Below, in pieces: positions 9,159 to 18,484 of a stretch of DNA of 64,000 nucleotides. The stretch is from Cecembia calidifontis (lineage in GTDB: Bacteria > Bacteroidota > Bacteroidia > Cytophagales > Cyclobacteriaceae): contig NZ_SGXG01000001.1 of assembly GCF_004216715.1 (NCBI RefSeq), forward strand, positions 4,840,501 through 4,904,500, given 5' to 3'. How positions within the stretch are numbered: position 1 is the first letter of the stretch; every line of letters starts with the position of its first letter. Position numbers and translations under genes: made by a program. The notes beneath the pieces are model-generated. The model saw only the letters and a program-made list of their open reading frames with translations, was not told where the DNA came from and did no database searches.

Positions 9159-11948
9159 ATGAGGTTTAGCCTGATATTTACTTTCTGCACCCTCCTGCTT
9201 TTCTCCTGTAAAGACCGCCAGGATGATCCCAGCATCAAGCCCGAAGACAACCGCTTTACCAAGGTAGTCCTGACAGAAGGAATGGACGAGCCTATGGAAA
9301 TGACCTTTCTACCCGGTAGACGCATCCTGTTTGTAGAAAGAAAAGGAGCGGTCAAAGTATTTGATGAAAATACAGGGGAATTGACCCAAGTGGGTTTTGT
9401 TCCTGTGAATACCAAATACACCAACAAAGAAGGGGTGGTCAGAGAAGCAGAGGAAGGGCTGATGGGAGTAATCGCAGATCCCAATTATGAAAAAAACAAC
9501 TGGATTTACATGTACTATGCAGATCCGGATGTACCCAAACATGTTTTGGCAAGATGGGAACTCAAAGGAAATGAACTGATTGAGGCTTCCAAGAAAATCC
9601 TTCTGGAAGTCCCTACCCAAAGGGAAGAATGCTGCCATACCGGCGGTGGAATGGTATTTGACAAGGATGGAAATCTTTACCTGACTACGGGTAACAATAC
9701 CGTCAATCCAAGAGAAGGGACTTCCAATTTGGATGAAAGGCCAGGGCATGAAAACTCAGATGATCAAAGGGCACCCAGCAATACCAATGACCTGAGAGGA
9801 AAAATCCTCAGGATCAAACCCGAACCTGACGGCACTTACAGCATTCCCAAGGGAAATTTATTCCCGGTGGGCATGGAAAAAACCCGTCCTGAAATCTATA
9901 CCATGGGCCATCGAAATCCATGGAGGCCAACTTTGGACAGCAAAACAGGATACCTGTATTGGGGAGAAGTGGGACCTGATGCAGTTACTGATTCCATTTG
10001 GGGCCCTAAAGGTTATGATGAATTTAATCAGGCCAAAGGCCCCGGATTTTTTGGCTGGCCTTATTTTATTGGTGATAACCAAGCTTATACCAGACATGAC
10101 TATGAGACCAATACCTATGGGGAACCCTATGATGTCAATAACCCTGTCAACGAATCTGTCAACAACACAGGATTGAAAGAACTCCCCCCTCCTATCCCGG
10201 CCATGATTTGGTATCCTTATGGCGTCTCAGAAGAATTCCCTATGCTGGGAAGTTCCGGCCGTTCCGCTACAGGAGGACCTGTTTTTAGAAAAACAGATTT
10301 CAAAAAAGATGCACCATTTGTCTTTCCGGCTTACTATGAGGGCAAATGGTTGATCGTGGACTTTATGCGTGGCTGGATCATGGCCGTGACCATGGATAAT
10401 AATGGGGATTATGTCTCTATGGAGCGATTTTTGCCCAATGAAACCTTTAGTTCTGCAATAGACATGGATTTTGGTCCTGATGGCGCGCTCTACATCCTGG
10501 AATATGGCTCTGCCTGGTTCCGTGGCAACCCCAATTCCAGGATTGTGAAAATCGAATACAATGGCGGTAACCGAAAGCCAATTGTACAGGCTTCTGCTGA
10601 TAAAAATGCCGGGGCTGTGCCTTTTACCGCTCATCTATCCGCTGAAGGCACACTGGATTATGATTCCTATGATCAGGGAAAATTAAAATATGAATGGAAG
10701 ATCCTTTCAGACAAGGGCACACAAACGCTTTTGAAAGAAAAAAACCCTTCTTTTAATTTCAATGAAGCCGGAACCTATCAGGTGACATTAACGGTGACGG
10801 ACACCAAAGGGGAGCAAAACAGCGCCGGATTCCAGATCTTTGCAGGTAACGAACCCCCACAGGTAAAAATTGAATTTTCAGGAAACAGGACATTCTATTT
10901 TGGACAACCTGAAATCCAATATGCTGTAATGGTTTCGGACAAGGAAGACGGATCTACCCAAGAGGGAAAAATCAAGGCAGAAGAAGTCGCCATTACCTTT
11001 GATTATGTACCATCCGGATTTGATCCGATTGAAATAGCTTCCAAGCAAAGCGGAGCAGAAACCATGGCTATCCTGAACCTAGGAAAAAATCTGATCGAAG
11101 GCAGTGATTGCAAATCATGTCACCAATATGACAAATCATCCATAGGTCCAAGCTATGTGGCCGTGGCGGAAAAGTATGCTAAAACACCGGGTAACATCGA
11201 ATATTTGGTGGATAAAATCCTCAATGGGGGCAGCGGCGTATGGGGTGACCATGGAATGAGCGCCCATCCCGAACTCAGTGAGGCAGATGCCAAAAGAATG
11301 GTGGACTTTATCCTTAGTATGAATGAAGTGAAACCAACTGTAATTCCTTTGCCACTAAGCGGTAGCATCAAACCGGAAATTCCTGATGGAGAAGATGGGC
11401 AGGGAAGTTTCCTTCTGAGGGCTTCCTATACCGACAAAGGAGCAGGCCAAATTGCTTCCCTAAGTGGAGTGGATTTTGTAGCGCTTAAAAACCCATATGT
11501 AGACCCTCAGTCAGCAGAGATCAGAAAGGGAGTCAATTTATTGACCACACCAAGCATCAATTTCTTTATGGTGGGAGATCAGTCCCACATCGGTTTCAAA
11601 TCCATTGACCTGACTGGCGTGGAAGCTATCAACATCTTTGTCAATGTGAGCCCAAGAAATGGAGCTGTGGGAGGAATTATTGAAGCCAGGTTGGGTAGTC
11701 CGGAGGGTGAAATAATCGGTCAATCCCCAAAAATGGAACCCTTGAACCAGGGCTTCAGAAGGCCACCAGCAGGTATGAACCCCATTCAATGGCGTAGGGA
11801 AAACACCCCTCAAGCGAAGATCAAAATCAAGAAAACCCATGGATTACAGGATGTTTTCTTTATCTTCAGAAACACTGACGCAGGCAAGGAAGATATCCTG
11901 ATGAGTGTGGCTGAAATCCAATTTTCCAATAAAGACTCCCAAGATTAA
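9159..11948 (+). CDS. Lipoprotein PQQ-type sugar dehydrogenase fused to PKD, cytochrome c and carbohydrate-binding domains
   Basis: ATG 9159 (929 aa) gives a lipoprotein signal (LIFTFCTLLLFSC). Domains in order: a six-bladed soluble-glucose-dehydrogenase-like propeller (about 30-460; ECCHTGGGMVFDKDGNLYLT, GHRNPWRP), a PKD-like Ig domain (about 470-565), a class I cytochrome c domain with C651-K-S-C654-H655 and a downstream Met-containing segment (about 635-725), and a C-terminal CBM6-like beta sandwich. Known for the family: PQQ-dependent oxidation of aldose sugars. Inferred: electrons pass from the propeller to the fused haem and on to the respiratory chain, with the enzyme held at the membrane and docked on a polysaccharide. 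PQQ synthesis genes are not in the window. Confidence 0.88.
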   Translation: MRFSLIFTFCTLLLFSCKDRQDDPSIKPEDNRFTKVVLTEGMDEPMEMTFLPGRRILFVERKGAVKVFDENTGELTQVGFVPVNTKYTNKEGVVREAEEGLMGVIADPNYEKNNWIYMYYADPDVPKHVLARWELKGNELIEASKKILLEVPTQREECCHTGGGMVFDKDGNLYLTTGNNTVNPREGTSNLDERPGHENSDDQRAPSNTNDLRGKILRIKPEPDGTYSIPKGNLFPVGMEKTRPEIYTMGHRNPWRPTLDSKTGYLYWGEVGPDAVTDSIWGPKGYDEFNQAKGPGFFGWPYFIGDNQAYTRHDYETNTYGEPYDVNNPVNESVNNTGLKELPPPIPAMIWYPYGVSEEFPMLGSSGRSATGGPVFRKTDFKKDAPFVFPAYYEGKWLIVDFMRGWIMAVTMDNNGDYVSMERFLPNETFSSAIDMDFGPDGALYILEYGSAWFRGNPNSRIVKIEYNGGNRKPIVQASADKNAGAVPFTAHLSAEGTLDYDSYDQGKLKYEWKILSDKGTQTLLKEKNPSFNFNEAGTYQVTLTVTDTKGEQNSAGFQIFAGNEPPQVKIEFSGNRTFYFGQPEIQYAVMVSDKEDGSTQEGKIKAEEVAITFDYVPSGFDPIEIASKQSGAETMAILNLGKNLIEGSDCKSCHQYDKSSIGPSYVAVAEKYAKTPGNIEYLVDKILNGGSGVWGDHGMSAHPELSEADAKRMVDFILSMNEVKPTVIPLPLSGSIKPEIPDGEDGQGSFLLRASYTDKGAGQIASLSGVDFVALKNPYVDPQSAEIRKGVNLLTTPSINFFMVGDQSHIGFKSIDLTGVEAINIFVNVSPRNGAVGGIIEARLGSPEGEIIGQSPKMEPLNQGFRRPPAGMNPIQWRRENTPQAKIKIKKTHGLQDVFFIFRNTDAGKEDILMSVAEIQFSNKDSQD

Positions 11949-11971
11949 TCTCTTCTGATAATAACCCTTAT

Positions 11972-12000
11972 CCCCTGATTTGAATACTTCAAGTCAGGGG
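11972..12000 (+). terminator. Stable hairpin between dehydrogenase and esterase genes
   Basis: CCCCTGA (11972-11978) pairs with TCAGGGG (11994-12000), and the inner TTGAA/TTCAA extends the stem around a 3-nt loop. The following sequence (CTTAAATTTT) has only a weak T-run. It could be an inefficient terminator or a processing site 23 bp after the stop codon. Confidence 0.55.
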
Positions 12001-12035
12001 CTTAAATTTTCAGGGAATCCATAAAAACAACCATA

Positions 12036-12917
12036 ATGATGAAAGCCGTTTTTTTCCTTTACTTCTTGTTTCTTTCAAGCCTCGGGTTACACGCCCAAAG
12101 CAGCATTAAGCTATATGCTGGAAAGGCCACCGGTTCTGAAGAATGGACCTGGACAGAAAAAGTAATTACCCCATCTCCTGGCAACCGCATCCTCTTTGAT
12201 GTATCGGAACCGGAATTGTTGCATTTTCCCGCACCAAAGGATAATGCCAATGGCACAGCCATAATCGTAGCTCCCGGAGGCGCATTTCATATTTTATCCA
12301 TAGACAATGAAGGTATCAGGATAGCTGAATGGTTAAACGGATTAGGTATTTCGGCTTTTGTGTTGAAATACAGATTGGTAAAAAGTAAAACCGATAACCC
12401 TTTTGAAACCTTAATGCCCTTAATGCAGGACAAGGATAAACTTGACTCCATCAATGCCCCTGTCGTGGAAATGGCCAAAAATGATGGAATTGAGGCTATG
12501 AAATATCTCAGGACCAATGCCGATGAATTGGGCATAGATCCCCAAAAAATCGGGTTTATGGGTTTTTCGGCTGGAGGAACTGTCACGATGTCTGTAGCAT
12601 TAAGTGCTCCTGAAGAATGGAAACCTGATTTTCTGGCTCCGGTTTACCTTTACAGAAAAGCAGTTATAGGCTCGTTAATGCCGCAGAAAAAGACCCCGAT
12701 TTTCGTGGCTGTTGCTTCTGATGATGAGCTGGACTTTATGCCCCACAGTGTATCCCTCTATCAGGATTGGTTTGCAGCAGGCCATCCTTCAGAATTGCAT
12801 GTGTATGAAAATGGCGGACATGGATTTGGATTTGCGAAAAAAGGAACAAGCTCAGACCAATGGACAATTAATTTTGAACATTGGCTCCGGATTAGAGGGC
12901 TTATTGATAAGCCATAA
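12036..12917 (+). CDS. Secreted alpha/beta hydrolase, acetyl-esterase/BD-FAE type
   Basis: Signal peptide (about residues 1-21, ending LGLHAQS), then an alpha/beta hydrolase of 293 aa. The oxyanion-hole motif is APGGAFH, the nucleophile elbow is GFSAGG, and the His lies in the ENGGHGFGF segment near the C-terminus, with an Asp in the preceding DDELDF region. The arrangement matches exported acetyl-xylan-esterase/BD-FAE-like proteins that remove acetyl or feruloyl groups from plant or algal polysaccharides. Neighbouring sugar dehydrogenase, isomerase and sulfatase genes support a glycan-breakdown role. The precise ester substrate is unknown. Confidence 0.85.
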   Translation: MMKAVFFLYFLFLSSLGLHAQSSIKLYAGKATGSEEWTWTEKVITPSPGNRILFDVSEPELLHFPAPKDNANGTAIIVAPGGAFHILSIDNEGIRIAEWLNGLGISAFVLKYRLVKSKTDNPFETLMPLMQDKDKLDSINAPVVEMAKNDGIEAMKYLRTNADELGIDPQKIGFMGFSAGGTVTMSVALSAPEEWKPDFLAPVYLYRKAVIGSLMPQKKTPIFVAVASDDELDFMPHSVSLYQDWFAAGHPSELHVYENGGHGFGFAKKGTSSDQWTINFEHWLRIRGLIDKP

Positions 12918-13020
12918 AATGATAAAGTAAGGTTTGAAATTTATCCAACCTTCAGCAAATCCTATTTGCCAAATCATTGATTATGACTACCTTGTCTTAT
13001 CACCAGTTCAGGTAAGCCTT

Positions 13021-13992
13021 ATGCAAACAGGTTATGAAAATACAAAGGATAAAATAGATGGTTCTGATGACTTACCCGGTAACCCTACCACTTCCGTCAA
13101 CGGCAGCAACCGTCTCAATGACAGATCAAATGGGAAACCCTTAAGGATACTCAGCGAGGAAGATTGGCAATTTTGGATCCAGAATGGTTATGTTGTCATC
13201 AAAAATGCAGTCCCCAAATCTCAGGTAAAAGATACAGCAGATTTTCTGTGGGAATTTGAAGACAAGGATCCCAACAATCCCGATACCTGGTATAAAAACC
13301 CCTACAATGAAATGGAAATGAAGGAATTGGTAGGGACCGGGATGGTGGAAGTGTACAATCATCAACATCTCTGGAACAACCGGCAAATGCCGAAAATCTA
13401 TCATGCCTTTGTGGATATTTGGGGTACTGAAAAGCTATGGGTGACAATCGATCGGGCCAACTTAAATTTCCCAATCCGGCCCGGCCATGAATACAAGGCT
13501 TTCATCCATTGGGATTATGACCCGGAAACCAGGCCTCAAAATGTACAGGGTGTACTGGCATTGGCAGACCAAACGGATGAAAACATGGGTGGATTTCAGT
13601 GTATCCCTGAACTTTACCGGGAGTATGAGACATGGAAACTTACCCAGCCAACTGATAGAAACCGCTTCCTTCCTGATATCAGCGGTATGGAAGACAAGAT
13701 TGTCAAAGTCAAACTTGAAGCAGGTGATTTATTGATTTTCAACAGTTTGCTGCCCCATGGCATCCGTGCCAACCGATCCGATAAAGTCAGGATGGCGCAG
13801 TATATCTCGATGGTGCCCGCTGAGGAGGAGAATGATCTTCTTAGAGAATGGCGCATCAATTCCTGGAAAAACCGTACAGCCCCTACAGGATATGCATTTC
13901 CGGGAGATCCAAGAAACTGGGAACAGACCAGATATGAAACAGCTGTTTTATCACCTTTGGGCAGGAAATTACTTGGACTGGATAGGTGGTGA
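13021..13992 (+). CDS. Phytanoyl-CoA dioxygenase (PhyH) family Fe(II)/2-oxoglutarate oxygenase
   Basis: The frame is open from a TTG at 12934, but ATG 13021 (323 aa) is the more natural start. The iron facial triad is visible: H163-W-D165 (in FIHWDYD) and H246 (in LLPHGI); the Arg in KVRMAQY is the likely 2-oxoglutarate contact. No signal peptide, so cytoplasmic. PhyH proteins hydroxylate diverse small substrates (phytanoyl-CoA, ectoine, others). Nothing in the sequence fixes the substrate. The gene follows the esterase with a 103-bp gap. Confidence 0.82.
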   Translation: MQTGYENTKDKIDGSDDLPGNPTTSVNGSNRLNDRSNGKPLRILSEEDWQFWIQNGYVVIKNAVPKSQVKDTADFLWEFEDKDPNNPDTWYKNPYNEMEMKELVGTGMVEVYNHQHLWNNRQMPKIYHAFVDIWGTEKLWVTIDRANLNFPIRPGHEYKAFIHWDYDPETRPQNVQGVLALADQTDENMGGFQCIPELYREYETWKLTQPTDRNRFLPDISGMEDKIVKVKLEAGDLLIFNSLLPHGIRANRSDKVRMAQYISMVPAEEENDLLREWRINSWKNRTAPTGYAFPGDPRNWEQTRYETAVLSPLGRKLLGLDRW

Positions 13993-14299
13993 GGATTAAA
14001 TCTTCAGGAATCTATTACGATACATTTTTAGGCTTTGATCTTTTTACACAGGGGTTTTCCCCGGGCTAACACAGATCGGCCCTTCAGGCCTTTACCCGTT
14101 TTTGTGTTCCCAAATCCGACCTTCGACATCCCACTTTCGAAATCCATCTTCTTAATGAAACCCTTAATTTCTGAACTTCCTAATGGTTTAAAATCCGACT
14201 TCAAAGTTCCGAAATCCGACTTTCGACCCCCCCCTTTTTACTTTTGCCTTTTTACTTGGCTCTTATTCACATTCCCACCCTACATCCTGGCCCCTCGCT
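13993..14299. repeat. Gene-free stretch with degenerate CGAAATCC-type repeats
   Basis: No convincing gene is found here. From about 14106 to 14230 the motif AAATCCGACTT (with TTCGA or TTCCGA between units) recurs at least four times, for example near 14115, 14140, 14190 and 14211, in a C- and T-rich context. The same core words recur at 46558-46580 and in weaker form at 25970-26020. This looks like a family of short interspersed non-coding repeats of this genome. Confidence 0.5.
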
Positions 14300-14322
14300 A
14301 AATTAGTCAACTGGACTAATTT
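14300..14322 (-). terminator. Hairpin directly after the sulfatase gene
   Basis: AAATTAGTC (14300-14308) and GACTAATTT (14314-14322) form a perfect 9-bp stem with a 5-nt loop, immediately beyond the stop codon of the minus-strand sulfatase. The T-run is short, so efficiency as an intrinsic terminator is uncertain. Confidence 0.5.
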
Positions 14323-16017
14323 TTAACGCTCGGTCCCCCTTTCCCGCCTCTGCATAATCTCATAGGCCTTTTCTTTACTTACCCCAAATACTTTCCCATC
14401 CAGGGCATCTTTCATAAATTCATCGATATAGCGCTGAGAGATAGCGGTATTGTCCTGGTATTTTTCCCTAAGTGCCGCAAGTCTTCGGTGAAGATCTGCT
14501 TTGATTTCTACATAGGCCGGATCATCATAAAAATTTTTTAACTCCAGGGGATCCTTATTTCTATCCAATAATTCCCACTGATCTTCCACGTAATAATAAT
14601 GCACCAATTTGTAATCTTTGGTCACGATGGCATAGTGCCTATTGACCATGTGTTCGGCTGGGTACTCATAATAATGGTAATATACTGCATCCCGAGTCCA
14701 TTTATCATTCTGCCCTGTGAGAATAGGAATCAGGCTCTCTCCCTGCATGTCCGAGGGAGCTTGGATACCTGCAGCCTCCAGGAATGTTTGGGCAAAATCA
14801 AGATTCTGAACCAATTCATCTGATCGGGAACCTGCTTTTACTTTTCCTGGCCAGGATATCAGGAGAGGTGTCTTAAAGGACTCATCATAAATAAATCGCT
14901 TGTCGTACCAACCATGCTCTCCCAAATAAAAACCTTGGTCCGAGGTATACACGATGATGGTATTTTCCATCAGGCCATTGGCTTCTAAATAATCTAACAA
15001 GCGGCCCATATTTTCATCTACCGCCTGTATGGTTCCCAGATAATCCTGCATGTAGCGTTGGTATTTCCAGCGCATTTTCTCCTCATCTGTCATGCTAGGA
15101 TAAACCTTGGCAAAAGCTTCATTTACTTTGCCATAAGCTCTCCTGAAATTCTCCATTTGTGAAGCATCAAACCGGCTGTATTCAAATTCATACCTGGGCT
15201 TATCAAAGCCAATTTCTGGAATCCCCAATTCATCCATCAATTCAGGAAAAACCTTATGGTCCCCCGCCCAGCTCATGTGCTTCAGGATATTCATTTCAGC
15301 TTCTGCTGCCGGGGAAGTCCTACCACTATAATCATCAAAGAGCGTGGCAGGCTCTGGAAAGGTCCGGTTGGTAAATTCCTCCAAATGCCTTTCCGCCATC
15401 AACCAAGACCTATGAGGAGCCTTATGCAGGTACATCAATAAGAATGGCTGGTCTTCTTTGCGCTCATTTCCCAACCAATACAAGGTCATATCGGTGATAA
15501 TGTCTGTCACGTAACCATTGACAGTAATATTGCCTTCATACTTGGTAATGAATTCAGGATTGTAATAGGCCCCTTGGCCGGGAAGGATTTTAAACTGGTC
15601 AAAGCCCTTGGGATTGTTGCCAAAATGTAATTTTCCGAACATGGCTGTCTGGTAACCGGCCTGTTGGAGAATTTGTGGAAAGGTGATATTCGTAGTATCA
15701 AAATGGAAATGGTTATCCACTTTACCGTTGAGGTGGGAATGCTTACCTGTAAGTATGGTAGCCCGGGATGGGGCACAGATCGAATTGGTCACACTGGCAT
15801 TGGTAAACAACATGCCCATGCTGGCCAGTCTGTCGATGTTTGGCGTTTGGATCAATCGCTTATCATAAGCAGATATCGCCTGATAGGCATGATCATCTGA
15901 CATGATAAAAATAATATTGGGTCTTTTGGAGACTATCGTTTCAGAGGGTTTGGGGCTACAGGCCAAGATCAAAATCAACAAGGTTAGCACCCAATTGAAT
16001 TTCATAGAAATCTTCAT
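14323..16017 (-). CDS. Lipoprotein sulfatase (formylglycine-dependent)
   Basis: A 564-residue type I sulfatase. The lipobox-type leader (LTLLILILAC20) places it on a membrane. Metal ligands start at RPNIIFIMSDDHAY, and the active-site signature is C81-A-P-S-R85, where Cys is oxidised to formylglycine by an anaerobic or FGE-type maturase. The later TSDQGFYLGEHGWYDKRF motif completes the metal site. An alternative start at 16005 would still keep the lipobox. The gene faces the dehydrogenase/esterase/PhyH genes convergently. Substrate is not readable; glycan or iduronate-type sulfate esters are common for this group. A maturase gene is not in the window. Confidence 0.9.
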   Translation of the reverse strand: MKISMKFNWVLTLLILILACSPKPSETIVSKRPNIIFIMSDDHAYQAISAYDKRLIQTPNIDRLASMGMLFTNASVTNSICAPSRATILTGKHSHLNGKVDNHFHFDTTNITFPQILQQAGYQTAMFGKLHFGNNPKGFDQFKILPGQGAYYNPEFITKYEGNITVNGYVTDIITDMTLYWLGNERKEDQPFLLMYLHKAPHRSWLMAERHLEEFTNRTFPEPATLFDDYSGRTSPAAEAEMNILKHMSWAGDHKVFPELMDELGIPEIGFDKPRYEFEYSRFDASQMENFRRAYGKVNEAFAKVYPSMTDEEKMRWKYQRYMQDYLGTIQAVDENMGRLLDYLEANGLMENTIIVYTSDQGFYLGEHGWYDKRFIYDESFKTPLLISWPGKVKAGSRSDELVQNLDFAQTFLEAAGIQAPSDMQGESLIPILTGQNDKWTRDAVYYHYYEYPAEHMVNRHYAIVTKDYKLVHYYYVEDQWELLDRNKDPLELKNFYDDPAYVEIKADLHRRLAALREKYQDNTAISQRYIDEFMKDALDGKVFGVSKEKAYEIMQRRERGTER

Positions 16018-16160
16018 AGATAAAAGGCAGCGTGGTTTAGCTTAAATGTAAAAAACAAAACCCGCATTTATCCGATAAGCATAAAATTTTATACAGGTGG
16101 CTGGGCAAACTTATTCCCAAAAATGCGCTTTATTTGCAAAATCTTTCTCCAACCTAACCT

Positions 16161-17117
16161 ATGTCTTCTGCTACAGACCGTCAGATCATTTCCGGCTTTA
16201 TCATGGCCCTGTCTGCTGCCATATTCTGGGGTATCTCCGGTACCTGTGCCCAATTTTTATTTGAACAAAGAAATGTAGATCCTGCCTGGTTGGTATCCTG
16301 GAGGATGTTAATTGCTGGATTAATCCTTGTAACTTTTGCCATCGTCAGGAAAAATTCAGATGTATGGAAAATCTGGAGAAAGCCTCAGGATGCGGTTCAG
16401 GTCCTGCTTTTTGGTATTTTAGGGATGGTAGCCGTTCAGTTTACCTACTTTTACAGCATCAGCCTATCCAATGCGGCTACGGCAACAGTTTTGCAGTACA
16501 TAGGCCCCGTGTTTGTAGTGGCATTTTATGCCGTCAAAAACAGGCGATGGCCCATTTTCATGGAATACCTGGCCTTGATTTTGGCGTTGACAGGCACTTT
16601 CCTCTTGGTTACCCATGGAACTTGGGACAGTTTGGTCATCTCTGAAGCAGCAGTATTTTGGGGTATTCTGTCTGCTATTGCTTTGGCTTTCTACACCATT
16701 CAGCCAGTTCAATTGCTGAGAAGGTATTCCGCTCCGACTGTCACAGGGTGGGGAATGTTGATTGGAGGGATTTCGTTTTCCATTTACACCAATCCTTGGG
16801 AAAGTTCAGGGCTTTGGGATTTGGGGACATGGGCAGCTTTTTCTTACATCATCCTGTTTGGCACAGTCATTTCTTTTTCCATTTTCCTTGCTTCCCTGAA
16901 TTTCATCGGCGCACAAACAGCCAGTTTGCTTTGCTCGGTTGAGCCACTTTCCGCTGCCCTAACCGCGGTGATTTGGTTAAATCTTCAGTTCACGTTCATG
17001 GATTGGTTGGGCACTTTCGTCATCATTATTACCGTGGTCATACTCACCTTGGCCAAAAAGGTCAAAAAAAGTAAATTACCCATTACGCCAGTAGAAAGGC
17101 CTCTCAGCCCTTCTTAG
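16161..17117 (+). CDS. EamA-family drug/metabolite transporter
   Basis: A 318-residue inner-membrane protein with ten hydrophobic segments in two EamA repeats (about 12-145 and 160-300). Typical first-repeat sequence is AAIFWGISGTCAQFLF, and the second repeat ends with ASLLCSVEPLSAALTAVIWL, the classic EamA helix 9 motif. Members export amino acids, sugars or nucleosides; none can be chosen here. The gene is followed 62 bp later by a purine permease, so the two may be co-transcribed. Confidence 0.9.
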   Translation: MSSATDRQIISGFIMALSAAIFWGISGTCAQFLFEQRNVDPAWLVSWRMLIAGLILVTFAIVRKNSDVWKIWRKPQDAVQVLLFGILGMVAVQFTYFYSISLSNAATATVLQYIGPVFVVAFYAVKNRRWPIFMEYLALILALTGTFLLVTHGTWDSLVISEAAVFWGILSAIALAFYTIQPVQLLRRYSAPTVTGWGMLIGGISFSIYTNPWESSGLWDLGTWAAFSYIILFGTVISFSIFLASLNFIGAQTASLLCSVEPLSAALTAVIWLNLQFTFMDWLGTFVIIITVVILTLAKKVKKSKLPITPVERPLSPS

Positions 17118-17179
17118 ACACAATGGACTGCTGAAAAATATTAATCAGGAAATCACCTTTTTCCCCTGACCCAGAAAAA

Positions 17180-18484
17180 ATGGAAAATTCCCAACAGTCG
17201 CTCAAAACTGAAATCCTTGCGGGGATCAGTACATTTCTTGCTTCATTTTACATTATTATCGTTAATCCGGCCATACTTTCAGCCGCAGAAATGCCTTTTT
17301 CTGCTGTTTTGACTGCCACAGTCTTGGTTTCCGCATTCGGAAGCTTGATGATGGGACTGTATGCAAAAAACCCCATAGTGGTGGCTCCGGGAATGGGCAT
17401 CAATGCTTTTTTTGCCTATATAGCGGTAAAAGGTTACGGACTCAGCTACGGGGAAGCATTGGGAGCGGTCTTTTGGTCCGGTATCATTTTTCTTTTGTTG
17501 TCCGCATTCAAAACACGGGAGAAAATCATCGCAGCGATTCCTCATGCAATCCGTCATGCCGTAGCGGCAGGAATCGGGCTCTTTATTTGTTTCATTGGCT
17601 TTCAAAATGCCCATTTCATCGTGGACAATCCTGAAACGTTGGTAAGTGTGGCCTCCCTCCAAAATCCCATCAGTTTAACCTTCCTCTTGGGTTTATTTGT
17701 GACCGGTGCATTGATTGTAAGAAAAGTCAGCGGCGCTATCATTTATGGGATTTTGTTCACCACGCTCTTGGCCTGGCCCATTGGAAGGTGGTGGGGCGAT
17801 GCCTCAGCCATTAATTTTGGAGTACCCACTTTGGTAAACTACGAGGGGGCATTTTCCTGGCCCGATTTCAGCCTGGTGGGTAAAGCTGATATCCTGGGAT
17901 CTCTGAGGTTTTCTTATCTCTCTGTGATCTTTGTCTTTACTTTTACGATTTTGTTTGACGGCATATCTACCTTTGTGGGCTTAGCGGAGGCTTCCGGACT
18001 TAAGGACCCAGATGGAACACCCCGAAATATGCGGAAATCTTTACTGACAGATGCTTTTGCCACCTTATTTGCAGGTTTGGTAGGCAGTAGTTCGGGTACG
18101 GCATTTATAGAGTCTGCTGTGGGCATAGAAGCAGGAGGAAGGACAGGAAAAACAGCCATTACGGCAGGTTTATTATTTCTTCCATTCATGTTTCTTTCTC
18201 CCCTGTTGTCTATTATCCCATCCATAGCAAGTTCAATCGCTTTGGTGCTGGTAGGTTCTTTTATGATCATGCCCGCAGCCATGATTGATTGGAAAAAGTC
18301 AGACGAAGCGATCCCTGCATTTTTGACCATGGTTTTGATTCCGTTTACCTACAGCTTATCTACCGGAATCTCCTTCGGTTTTGTGAGCTGGACTGTCCTA
18401 AAACTCCTAAGCGGCAAATCAAAAGAGATCAACCCTATCTTAATCATCATATCCCTACTGTCCTTATTCTTCCTTTGGCAATGA
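17180..18484 (+). CDS. NCS2-family purine permease (AzgA-like)
   Basis: A 434-residue permease with about 12-14 membrane segments. The start (TEILAGISTFLASFYIIIVNP), the motif NPIVVAPGMGINAFFAY and the motif SSSGTAFIESAVGIEAGGRTGKT identify the AzgA branch of NCS2, which imports adenine, guanine or hypoxanthine with protons. Its stop codon overlaps the start of the nucleosidase gene (ATGA), so translation is coupled. Together they suggest release of adenine outside the cytoplasm and uptake of the base. Confidence 0.9.
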   Translation: MENSQQSLKTEILAGISTFLASFYIIIVNPAILSAAEMPFSAVLTATVLVSAFGSLMMGLYAKNPIVVAPGMGINAFFAYIAVKGYGLSYGEALGAVFWSGIIFLLLSAFKTREKIIAAIPHAIRHAVAAGIGLFICFIGFQNAHFIVDNPETLVSVASLQNPISLTFLLGLFVTGALIVRKVSGAIIYGILFTTLLAWPIGRWWGDASAINFGVPTLVNYEGAFSWPDFSLVGKADILGSLRFSYLSVIFVFTFTILFDGISTFVGLAEASGLKDPDGTPRNMRKSLLTDAFATLFAGLVGSSSGTAFIESAVGIEAGGRTGKTAITAGLLFLPFMFLSPLLSIIPSIASSIALVLVGSFMIMPAAMIDWKKSDEAIPAFLTMVLIPFTYSLSTGISFGFVSWTVLKLLSGKSKEINPILIIISLLSLFFLWQ

